47,331 bases of DNA from NCBI RefSeq assembly GCF_000739555.1, contig NZ_BBJN01000022.1:1-47331 (forward strand). Reading direction: 5' to 3'. Below are positions 1 to 7,677 of the stretch, piece by piece. Every line of letters starts with the position of its first letter. Position 1 is the stretch's first letter. The notes below the pieces were generated by a model that did not search any database, had not been told where the DNA came from, and worked only from the letters and a program-made list of their open reading frames with translations. This stretch comes from Halolamina rubra. GTDB lineage: Archaea > Halobacteriota > Halobacteria > Halobacteriales > Haloferacaceae. The position numbers were made by a program, and so were the translations under genes.

Positions 1-457
<457 letters not shown>

Positions 458-461
<4 letters not shown>

Positions 462-1084
462 GCCTCGGCCTCCGTTTCGTCGGCCAGCAGGACGCGGTCG
501 ACGTAGCTCTCGAGCGCCTCGCGGGTGGTCGTCGCCGCCCGGTCGCCGCCGCCGGTAACCCGGCGCGTCATCGCGCCCGCGACGGTGGTGCCGAGGAACG
601 CCGCGACGGCCTCGGCGTCGACGTCGCGGAACTGCCCCGCCTCGATCCCGTCCTCGATCACGTCGACGAGGTGGGCCTGGAACACGCGGTCGTGCTCGGC
701 GAACTGGTCGCGGTAGCGCTCGTCGTGGGCGGCCTGGGCGCGGAGTTCGACCATCGCGGCGGTGAACCCGTGGTGCTCCGCGGCGAGTTCGGGGGGGAGC
801 ATCGCGTCGATCACGGCGTCGAGGCGCTCGCGCGGGCCGTCGTCGGTCGACTCCGGAACCCACGACTCGTGTTCCTCGAGCATGAACTGCAAGAAGGCGA
901 GCAGGAGCTCGTCCTTGTCGTCGTAGTGGTGGTACAGCAGCGACTTGCTCTTCTCGAAGGACTCGCCGATGCGCTGGATCGTCAGCCCGGCGTAGCCGTG
1001 TTCACACAGCGCGAGATACGTCGCCCGCATGATCGACTCCCGGGTGGTCTCGGGGTCCGCGAGGAACGGCGGTGTCTCCCCCAT
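458..1084 (-). CDS. TetR/AcrR family transcriptional regulator
   Basis: A 208-residue one-component repressor. The N-terminal helix-turn-helix covers about residues 12-60 (ESIMRATYLALCEHGYAGLTIQRIGESFEKSKSLLYHHYDDKDELL), which is the classic TetR_N pattern. The rest is an all-helical ligand domain of ordinary length. It is the first gene of an operon with the ABC ATPase (ATGA overlap) and probably controls it, and possibly the divergent RND exporter as well. A TATA-like CATATCC lies about 27 bases upstream of the ATG, consistent with a leaderless transcript. The palindrome TGAATGTTCA (1091-1100) lies between that box and the start codon, the position expected for autorepression. The ligand is not predictable. 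Confidence 0.92.
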
Positions 1085-1090
1085 GGTGAT

Positions 1091-1100
1091 TGAATGTTCA
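1091..1100. promoter_or_regulatory. Candidate TetR operator
   Basis: Perfect dyad TGAA-TG-TTCA lying 7 bases before the tetR ATG and just downstream of a TATA-like element near 1109-1116. A repressor bound here would cover the transcription start of a leaderless tetR-ABC message. TGAA..TTCA half-sites recur at 1667-1680 before the RND exporter. Assignment to this TetR protein is inference. Confidence 0.45.
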
Positions 1101-1119
1101 GTAAGCCGGATATGCGTGT

Positions 1120-1133
1120 CGGTTCGCGAACCG
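1120..1133. promoter_or_regulatory. Palindrome upstream of the tetR promoter
   Basis: Perfect 14-base dyad CGGTTCGCGAACCG immediately upstream of the TATA-like element of the tetR promoter. That is where an archaeal activator, or a second repressor dimer, would bind. The palindrome is visible; its function is not known. Confidence 0.35.
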
Positions 1134-1166
1134 GTCCGAACGAGTCAGCGCGGGTTCGCGGGCCGC

Positions 1167-1598
1167 TCAGGCGGAGTCGGAGTCGGCCGCCGCGAACTCG
1201 GTGGTACACCAGTGACAGAACTCGAGGTCGGCGTCGACCTCCTTCCCGCAGTTGGGGCAGGAGACCGTGTCCGATTCGGCGTCGGAGACGATCGGCACGT
1301 CGACGTCGGGGTCGACGCCCCCGCTCGTCTCGCGGTACGCGAGCACGAACGCGTCGACCGCGCCGACCAGCTGGATGATCATCGCGGGGTAGAGGTCGGC
1401 CTGGTCGGCCACCGCCTCGCCCGCGCTGATCGTCTGGAGCGTCCCCTCCGGGACGAACGCGATCGTCGCCGCGAACGCCAGCGCGATCCAGCCGAACCCG
1501 CGCAGCCAGCGGCGCAGATACAGGTGGCCGAAGCCGGTCGCGAGCGTGCCGAGCAGCCCGGCCAGGTACGGCCGGAGCCGCTCCGGAACCAGCGACAT
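1167..1598 (-). CDS. Zinc-ribbon membrane protein, haloarchaeal
   Basis: A 143-residue protein with two or three membrane segments in the first 90 residues (YLAGLLGTLATGFGHLY; WIALAFAATIAFV; YPAMIIQLVGAVDAFVLAY) and a C-terminal zinc ribbon with paired CPNCG...CHWC knuckles. This architecture matches a widespread haloarchaeal family (DUF7575 from memory) of unknown function. The GFGHLYLRRWLRGFGW motif resembles TM2-type small membrane proteins. It stands alone between tetR and the divergent RND exporter and ends 82 bases before the tetR start. The family is likely; no biochemical role can be assigned. Confidence 0.85.
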   Translation of the reverse strand: MSLVPERLRPYLAGLLGTLATGFGHLYLRRWLRGFGWIALAFAATIAFVPEGTLQTISAGEAVADQADLYPAMIIQLVGAVDAFVLAYRETSGGVDPDVDVPIVSDAESDTVSCPNCGKEVDADLEFCHWCTTEFAAADSDSA

Positions 1599-1666
1599 AC
1601 CCCTGTCGAGCGGCCGGCGAGCAAAATGGGTTCCGTCTGGGGCTGCCGTCGTCGACCCCCGGATCC

Positions 1667-1680
1667 TGAACGACCGTTCA
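1667..1680. promoter_or_regulatory. Candidate operator upstream of the RND exporter
   Basis: Perfect dyad TGAACG-AC-CGTTCA, about 15-20 bases upstream of a TTAAC element (1696-1700) that may be the core promoter of the exporter gene. Its outer TGAA/TTCA half-sites match the palindrome before tetR, but the spacer is longer (6 versus 2). It may bind the same TetR protein or another factor. Confidence 0.4.
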
Positions 1681-1730
1681 ACGAAGTCGGAAAGGTTAAC
1701 CCCCGGCTGTTAGTACGAGAGTACAGACAG

Positions 1731-1772
1731 ATGTCTCACCAGCGTGGAGCGGGCGAACGGAGGGACGGATGA
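1731..1772 (+). CDS. Possible 13-codon leader peptide before the RND exporter
   Basis: An ATG at 1731 opens a 13-residue frame (MSHQRGAGERRDG) whose TGA overlaps the exporter ATG as ATGA. A GGAGGGA Shine-Dalgarno-like sequence inside it sits 5 bases before the exporter start. If the message starts near 1720-1730, as the TTAAC box suggests, this short frame would be translated first and coupled to the exporter. It could also be chance. Confidence 0.3.
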   Translation: MSHQRGAGERRDG

Positions 1773-4700
1773 GGGGGGTCGACACCGTCGTCGACGCCGT
1801 GATGGACCACAGCAAAGCCGTGATCGCGGTGATGCTGGTGGTGACCGTCGTGTTGGGCAGCGGGGCGGCGATGGTCGAGCAGACCTCCTCGCTCGATCAG
1901 TTCCAGAGCGAGTCGCCGGAGGGCGACGCGCTCGACTACGCCGAGGAGAACTTCTCGACCGGCGACGAGAACACGACGACCGCGCAGGTGATCCAGCGCG
2001 ACGACGACGTGTTGGACGAGCAGTCGCTGGTCGCGCTGCTCGAGTACCAGCAGACCCTCCACGACAACGAGAGCGTCAACGCGACGCTGTCGGGCGACCG
2101 GCCCACCACGAGCATCGCGAACGCCATCGCGATCGCGTCGATCCGCGCCGATGAGGGCGAGGACGTCCAGCGGACCGCCGCCGAACTGCAGGCGCTCAAC
2201 GAGAGCGTCAGCGAGGAGCGGGCGGCGGTCGAGCAGCGCAACGAGACGCTCACCCGGACCGCCGGTCTACTCCGCGAGGGGCTGACGACGCTGCGGGAGA
2301 ACCCCGACGCGAGCGTCGACGCCGTGTTCGCGGACGTGCAGGCGAACACGACGGTGGAGTTCACCGACGAGGACGCCGCGACGTTCGAGCGGGCCGCCGA
2401 GCAGCTTCGGAACGCCGAGTCAGAGGCGGAAGCCCAGCAGGCGTACCGGCTCGGGACGCGCGGCGTCCTCGAGGACCAGTACGCCGCGCTGGAGCAGCGC
2501 GCCGACGAACTGCAGGCTGACGCGGACCGCCTGCAGGAACTCGCCGACGAACTCGACACCGAGCGCCAGCAGTACCGCAACGCCGCCAACGCGACGCTCG
2601 CGGAGCAGCAGGAGCAGCTCCGGTCGATGAACGAGTCGGAGCTCCACGACACCATCCAGCTGGTGCTCGGCGAGGACGCCGGGAACGGCGGCGGCGGCGG
2701 CGAGGGCGTAGGGCCGTTCGCACTGATGCCGACCGACTACGAGCCCGGCTCCACCGAGGCGGAGGCGACGATGCTGATCGTGACGATGGAGGGCGAGGGG
2801 TCGGCCTCCCAGGGGACCGCCGGCGACGACGTGACCGACGCCCAGCTCGCGATGCAGGCGCTCGCCGACGACGCCGACGGCGGCGAGTACCTCGTGTTCG
2901 GCGCCGGGATCATCTTCGACGAGATCAACAACTCGATGGCCGACAGCCTGCTGATCGTCGGCCCGCTGGCGATCGTGTTCGTGCTGCTCGCGCTGATCGT
3001 CGCCTACCGCGACGTGCTCGACATCCTGCTGGGGCTGTTCGGCATCGGCGCGGTGCTCGCGTGGACGTTCGGCTTCATGGGCTGGACCGGGATCGCGTTC
3101 AACCAGATCTTCATCGCCGTCCCGGTGCTGTTGATCGGGCTGAGCATCGACTACGCGATCCACATCTTCATGCGCCACCGCGAGGAGCGCGCCACCGGCG
3201 ACGAGAGCGCGCCACGGGGATCGATGCGGACCGCGCTGGTCGGCGTCGGCATCGCGCTGCTGTACGTCACCGCGACGACCGTGATCGGGTTCCTCTCGAA
3301 CCTCACCAGCCCGGTGCCGCCGATCCAGGAGTTCGGCGTCGTGAGCGCGGCGGGGATCACCGCGGCGCTGCTGGTGTTCGGCCTGCTGATCCCGGCCGTG
3401 AAGGTCGAACTCGACGAGTTCCTCGAGGCCAGCGGGATCGACCGCCGGAAGCGCGCGTTCGGCACCGGCGGCGGCGCGTTCTCGTCGGTGCTCGCCGTCG
3501 GCGCGACCGCCGCACGCAAGAGCCCGTACCTCGTGATCGTCGCCGCGCTGCTGCTCAGCGCGGGCGGCGGCTACGGCGCGACCCAGGTCGACACCTCCTT
3601 CGAGCAGACCGACTTCATCGCGGAGGACCCGGACGACTGGATGAAGGACCTCCCCGAGCCGTTCGCGCCGAGCACGTACACCGCGAAGGCGAACCTGGAG
3701 TACGTCAACGACAACTTCGTCCGCCAAGACTCGCAGGCGCAGATCCTGATACGCGGCAACGGCTCCGGCGCGCTCACCGAGGACGACGTGTTGGAGCGCG
3801 TCGCCGCCGCCGAGGCCGAGGCCGCCGCCCAGGACGACGTGACCCAGACGCTGTCGAACGGCGAGGCCCGGATCGAGAGCCCGCTGTCGGTGATGGAGTC
3901 CGTCGCCGCCGAGAACGAGTCGTTCAACGAGTCGTTCGTGGCCGCGGACACCGACGACGACGGCGTGCCCGACCGGAACCTCGAGGCGCTGTACGACGAG
4001 CTGTACGAGGTCGCCCCCGACCGCGCCGCGGGCGTGATCGAGCGTGACGACGGCGAGTACGAGGCGATGCGGATCGTGATCTCCGTCCAGGGCGGCGCGA
4101 GCGGCGACGCGGTGACGGAGTCGATGCGGGCCGTCGCCGACGAGGTCGACGGCGGCGGGCTGGACGCGACCGCCACCGGCAGCGCGGTGCTGAACAAGAT
4201 CGTCCAGGACCAGCTGCTCGAGACCGTCGTCGAGAGCCTCATCATCACGCTCGTGGCGACGTTCGTGTTCCTGATGATCGCCTACCGGATCACCGAGGGG
4301 AGCGCGACGCTGGGCGCGGTGACGCTGCTCCCGGTCGCGTTCAGCGTGACGTGGATCCTGGGCACGATGCACCTGCTGGAGATCCCGTTCAACGTCATCA
4401 CGGGGATGATCACCAGCCTCACCGTCGGGCTCGGTGTCGCCTACAGCATCCACCTCTCCGAGCGCTACAACCAGGAGCTCGAGCGCACCGGCGAGATCTG
4501 GACGGCGATGGAGCGGGCGGTCACCGGCACCGGCGGCGCACTGCTCGGCTCGGCGGCCACCACCGTCGGCGGCTTCGGCGTGCTGGTGTTCGCGATCCTG
4601 CCGCCGCTCCAGCAGTTCGGGCAGATCACCGGGCTCACCATCGTCTACGCGTTCCTCGCGAGCGTGCTGGTGCTCCCCTCGCTGCTCGCGGTCTGGACGA

Positions 4701-5224
4701 AGTACGTCGGCCCGGACGGCGTGTTCCCCGCGCCGGACGACGGTGACGAACCGACGGGCGCGGGCGGGACGGGCGCCGCCGCCCAGGCGGCGGGCGACGG
4801 CCCGCGAGCGACCCGGACGCTCGACCGCCGCGTCGTCGCGCCGGGCGAGCGGATCGCGGTGACGATCGACACCGACGGCGTCGACGGCCGCGCGGTGCTG
4901 TACGAGCGCGCCGGCGGGGGCCCCACCGTCGAGGACGCGACCCCGGAGCCGGTCCGGACCGCCGAGACCGACTCGGTGGTGTCGGCCGCGTTCGACGGCG
5001 AGAACCCGACGCTGCAGTACACGACCAGCGTCCCCGCGTCCGCGGGCGACGGCGACCGGTTCGGCTTCGACGGCACGCTCGTGGTCGACGGCGAGTACTA
5101 CCAGATCGAGGGCGACGAGACGGTCGAGGTGGTGACCGACGTGTTCGAGCGCGTCACCGCCGCCGGGACGGTGTCGGCGGCCGACCTCGAGGACGCTACG
5201 GCAGCTTCGACCAGGGCGCGCTGA
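1769..5224 (+). CDS. MMPL/RND superfamily exporter (HpnN-like), C-terminus frameshifted
   Basis: A large 12-helix transporter of the RND/MMPL superfamily, 1151 residues as read. It has one N-terminal helix (about 17-37), an extracellular domain with a long coiled coil (about 147-290), and a first membrane block (about 390-555, with VLLIGLSIDYAIHIFMRHREE). A linker helix (about 583-603), a second extracellular domain and a second membrane block (about 815-975, with LTVGLGVAYSIHLSERYNQE) follow. The D-Y-x-I-H and Y-S-I-H motifs are the usual proton-relay positions of archaeal MMPL proteins. A soluble acidic domain follows from about residue 990. The frame ends early at TGA 5224, but one added base near 5196 continues it to 5280, overlapping the TrmB gene start. 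Such proteins export lipids or hydrophobic compounds; the substrate here is unknown. Confidence 0.93.
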   Translation: MRGVDTVVDAVMDHSKAVIAVMLVVTVVLGSGAAMVEQTSSLDQFQSESPEGDALDYAEENFSTGDENTTTAQVIQRDDDVLDEQSLVALLEYQQTLHDNESVNATLSGDRPTTSIANAIAIASIRADEGEDVQRTAAELQALNESVSEERAAVEQRNETLTRTAGLLREGLTTLRENPDASVDAVFADVQANTTVEFTDEDAATFERAAEQLRNAESEAEAQQAYRLGTRGVLEDQYAALEQRADELQADADRLQELADELDTERQQYRNAANATLAEQQEQLRSMNESELHDTIQLVLGEDAGNGGGGGEGVGPFALMPTDYEPGSTEAEATMLIVTMEGEGSASQGTAGDDVTDAQLAMQALADDADGGEYLVFGAGIIFDEINNSMADSLLIVGPLAIVFVLLALIVAYRDVLDILLGLFGIGAVLAWTFGFMGWTGIAFNQIFIAVPVLLIGLSIDYAIHIFMRHREERATGDESAPRGSMRTALVGVGIALLYVTATTVIGFLSNLTSPVPPIQEFGVVSAAGITAALLVFGLLIPAVKVELDEFLEASGIDRRKRAFGTGGGAFSSVLAVGATAARKSPYLVIVAALLLSAGGGYGATQVDTSFEQTDFIAEDPDDWMKDLPEPFAPSTYTAKANLEYVNDNFVRQDSQAQILIRGNGSGALTEDDVLERVAAAEAEAAAQDDVTQTLSNGEARIESPLSVMESVAAENESFNESFVAADTDDDGVPDRNLEALYDELYEVAPDRAAGVIERDDGEYEAMRIVISVQGGASGDAVTESMRAVADEVDGGGLDATATGSAVLNKIVQDQLLETVVESLIITLVATFVFLMIAYRITEGSATLGAVTLLPVAFSVTWILGTMHLLEIPFNVITGMITSLTVGLGVAYSIHLSERYNQELERTGEIWTAMERAVTGTGGALLGSAATTVGGFGVLVFAILPPLQQFGQITGLTIVYAFLASVLVLPSLLAVWTKYVGPDGVFPAPDDGDEPTGAGGTGAAAQAAGDGPRATRTLDRRVVAPGERIAVTIDTDGVDGRAVLYERAGGGPTVEDATPEPVRTAETDSVVSAAFDGENPTLQYTTSVPASAGDGDRFGFDGTLVVDGEYYQIEGDETVEVVTDVFERVTAAGTVSAADLEDATAASTRAR

Positions 5225-5280
5225 GCGAGGGCCAGCTCAACCGCGTGAACCAGGCCTGGACCCGCGAGGAGGAGGAGTGA
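5197..5280 (+). other. Displaced C-terminal codons of the RND exporter (frameshift)
   Basis: After codon GAC at 5192 the annotated frame turns into low-quality sequence and stops. The next frame, from TAC at 5197, reads YGSFDQGALSEGQLNRVNQA and then WTREEEE. That is an acidic, helix-like tail that ends at TGA 5278-5280, giving a TGATG overlap with the next gene. One missing C (GC-TAC instead of GCC-TAC) explains the break. Confidence 0.7.
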
Positions 5281-6026
5281 TGGACGACGGCGACGCCGCG
5301 GCGGCGCTCACCGAACTCGGGCTGTCGACGTACGCCGCCCGGACGTTCGTCGGCCTCCAGAAGCTCGGCGTCGCGAGCGCGAGCGAGATCGCCCAGGTGG
5401 CGGACGTGCCCCGCTCGCAGGTGTACGGCGCCGCCGACGAGCTGGAGGAGCTGGGGCTGATCGACGTGCAGGACGGCTCGCCCACGCGCTACCGGCCCGT
5501 CGACATCGACGAGGCGCGGGAGCTGCTGTACGACCGGCTCCGGTCGACCACCGAGGACGCGTTCGACCATCTGGAGACCGTGCGCGGCCAGCAGGCGCCC
5601 ACCGACGACCGGGAGGCGATCTGGACGACCGAGGGACGGGAGAACGTCACCGCCCGGATCACCTCGCTGATCGGCGAGGCAGACGAGCGGGTGCTGTTCG
5701 CGACCAGCCACCCGGAGCTGCTGGCCGGCGACGTGGCCGACGCGCTCGCCGCCGCCGACACGGCGGGCGTCGACGTGACCGTCGCCAGCGCCGACGCGGC
5801 CGTGCGCGAGGCGGCGAGCGAGGCGGGGCTGTCGGCGCTCGACGTGGAGGACGCCGCGCCGGAGCTCAGCGTCGGGCGCGTGCTGCTGATCGACGGCGAC
5901 ACGGTGCTGCTGAGCGTGCGGCCGACCGCCGAACTGCAGTCGGTCGCTGGCGAGTCGGCGTTCTGGAGCGACGGCACCGGCTTCGCGCGCGTGCTGGCGG
6001 CGGTGATCCGGCAGGCGTTCGTCTGA
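5280..6026 (+). CDS. TrmB-family transcriptional regulator
   Basis: A 248-residue archaeal regulator. The N-terminal winged helix (about 5-75; LTELGLSTYAARTFVGLQKLGVASASEIAQVADVPRSQVYGAADELEELGLI) is the TrmB signature, and it is followed by a helical linker and a C-terminal effector-sensing domain. The ATG at 5280 is preferred because it overlaps the restored exporter stop codon (TGATG), which implies co-transcription and coupled translation with the RND exporter. A GTG directly before it gives one extra residue. TrmB proteins respond to sugars or other small molecules. Linkage to an exporter suggests that it tunes expression of that exporter, but this is inference. Confidence 0.88.
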   Translation: MDDGDAAAALTELGLSTYAARTFVGLQKLGVASASEIAQVADVPRSQVYGAADELEELGLIDVQDGSPTRYRPVDIDEARELLYDRLRSTTEDAFDHLETVRGQQAPTDDREAIWTTEGRENVTARITSLIGEADERVLFATSHPELLAGDVADALAAADTAGVDVTVASADAAVREAASEAGLSALDVEDAAPELSVGRVLLIDGDTVLLSVRPTAELQSVAGESAFWSDGTGFARVLAAVIRQAFV

Positions 6027-6448
6027 ACCTCTTTTAGGGGGGTCTTCCCTCGCTTCGCTCGCGGATGCTCACATCCTCCCGACAGTAGTAGTCGCAATCG
6101 TTTCGATGATTCCCGGCACGTCGTACGTTACCAACCCCTACTCAGCTTTTTACTGTCGTCTCGACTACCTGAGAGTGAGGTGACGACGACGTGCACTCAC
6201 GAACCCCCACGAGCGTGCTTCTCCCCGGCCAGGGACCCAGTCGCGCGACCGCTACCCGGTCGTCGACTGGGCGCTCCCGGCCCGGATCGCGCGTCGTCGT
6301 CCCCGCCGTCCGGTGGGCGAGCTGACGTAGTTCGCCCCCGACGGACCCGTCCCGGTCCCGACTCGTTCGGGCTCGTACGCCCGGATCGCTGGATACGGCG
6401 ACGTGGCTCGTATCGCCCCGCTGACGCACCAGAACCCCCTCCACACCG
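6027..6448. other. Intergenic region, no convincing gene
   Basis: About 420 bases between the TrmB gene and a small membrane-protein gene. A CTCTTTTAG pyrimidine run just after the TrmB stop (about 6032-6040) could be a transcript end. CCCTCGCTTCGCTCGCGG near 6046-6063 resembles tracts common in haloarchaeal intergenic DNA. Open frames here lack homology that I recognise and have unusual codon use. Confidence 0.5.
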
Positions 6449-6616
6449 ATGTACGCTCCGACGCCGAACCCCGACCACCGACCGTATCGCCACCCACCCA
6501 GCTTCGCGATGATGCTGCCGTTCGCCGCCCTGCCGCTGGCCGTGCTGTTCGCGGCGGCGTTCCCCACGGCCGCCGCCGGCCTGCTCGTAGGCGTGGCCGT
6601 GGGGATAGCGCTGTAG
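6449..6616 (+). CDS. Small hydrophobic membrane protein (55 aa)
   Basis: A short gene from ATG 6449 to TAG 6614-6616. The first 18 residues are polar and proline/histidine-rich (MYAPTPNPDHRPYRHPPS). The rest is one long hydrophobic stretch of about 36 residues (FAMMLPFAALPLAVLFAAAF, then TAAAGLLVGVAVGIAL) that can form one or two membrane helices. Codon third positions are strongly G/C like the neighbours, and the frame stops in the gap before the convergent KAS III gene. I do not recognise the family, and no strong promoter is visible. It could be a genuine small membrane protein or a fortuitous frame. Confidence 0.5.
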   Translation: MYAPTPNPDHRPYRHPPSFAMMLPFAALPLAVLFAAAFPTAAAGLLVGVAVGIAL

Positions 6617-6634
6617 CGGTAGCTCGCCCCCCTC

Positions 6635-7648
6635 TCAGTCGACCCAGCGCAGCACGCTCGCCGCCCACGTGTATCCCGTTCCGGCGGCGAGGAACAGCAC
6701 GACGTCGCCGGTCTCGACCAGTCCGCGTTCGAGCCCCTCGTCCAGCGCGAGCACCTGGTCGACGCTCTGGACGTGGCCGTACTCGTCGAGGTACTGGTGG
6801 CCGTCGCCGACGCCGAGTTCGTCGACGAGGTAGTCGTGGAACGAGCGCTTCATGTGGGTCAGCGCGACGAAGTCGATATCGTCGCGGGCCAGCCCCGCCG
6901 CGGCGAGCGCGTCGTCGGCGACGTCGAGGAAGTTCGCGAGGCTCACCTCGCCGAGCCGCTCCTTCATCCCGTCGGGGTCGGGCACCGTCAGCGTGTGCAG
7001 CCCGGCGTCGACGGTCGCCGCGCTCGGCGGGCGCTCCGAGCCGCCGGCGGGCATGATCACGTCCCGCGAGAACGAGCCGTCGGTCGTCGCGGCGTGGCCG
7101 TGCAGGGTCGCCCGTGCCCGGTCGCCGGCGCCGCGTTCGAGCACGGTCGCACACGCGCCCGAGCCGAAGTTGAACATGAACGAGGCGTCGGTGTCCGCGT
7201 AGTCGACGAGATCCTCCTCGCGGCTGGCGCCGACGAGGAGGGCGGTGTCCACGTCCCCCGTCCGGATCTGGGCCGCGACCTGCCGGAACGCGACGGGCTG
7301 GCCCGCACAGAGCGAGTAGCTCTCGGTCGCGAACGCGTTCTCGGCGCCGAGGCGGTCGGCGATGTCCGCCGCCGCCGACCAGACGACGTGGTCCTTGTAC
7401 TCCGAGCCGTGGTAGAGCACCAGATCCACGTCGGCGGCGTCGACGCCGGCGTCGGCGAGCGCGTCGCGGGCCGCGGCGACGCCCATGTCGGTGACGTGGT
7501 CGTCCTCGGGCGGGCAGACGTGTTTCTCCGTGACGCCCATCTTCTCGACGACCACGTCCTCGGGGATGCCCGAGCGCGCGGCGATCGTCTCGCCGGAGAT
7601 GGTTTCCTGCGGTACGTAGCGGCCGTAGCCGGTGAGTGAGACAGTCAT
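6635..7648 (-). CDS. 3-oxoacyl-ACP synthase III (FabH)-like protein
   Basis: A 337-residue thiolase-fold condensing enzyme of the KAS III type. The nucleophile is Cys114 in ATESYSLCAGQP, and the first catalytic His is His265 in VALTHMKRSF. At the usual third position (GNTSAAS in FabH) it has GHVQS, so His292 replaces Asn. That suggests it may not perform standard decarboxylating condensation and may instead act as an acyltransferase or a specialised acyl-CoA condensing enzyme. It is the last gene of the Liv-type transporter operon, 29 bases after livM, and lies near BDH, acyl-CoA ligase and MaoC genes, which points to acyl-CoA metabolism rather than membrane-lipid synthesis (haloarchaea use isoprenoid lipids). 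The exact reaction is unknown. Confidence 0.85.
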   Translation of the reverse strand: MTVSLTGYGRYVPQETISGETIAARSGIPEDVVVEKMGVTEKHVCPPEDDHVTDMGVAAARDALADAGVDAADVDLVLYHGSEYKDHVVWSAAADIADRLGAENAFATESYSLCAGQPVAFRQVAAQIRTGDVDTALLVGASREEDLVDYADTDASFMFNFGSGACATVLERGAGDRARATLHGHAATTDGSFSRDVIMPAGGSERPPSAATVDAGLHTLTVPDPDGMKERLGEVSLANFLDVADDALAAAGLARDDIDFVALTHMKRSFHDYLVDELGVGDGHQYLDEYGHVQSVDQVLALDEGLERGLVETGDVVLFLAAGTGYTWAASVLRWVD

Positions 7649-7677
7649 TGCGTTGCAGGTGGAAAACCCCCGACCGA

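Noticed and set aside
6040..6130. Possible remnant of an IS200/IS605-type insertion sequence
   Set aside because: CCCTCGCTTCGCTCGCGG and the TCCTCCCGACAG stretch recall such ends, but no transposase fragment or target duplication is visible.
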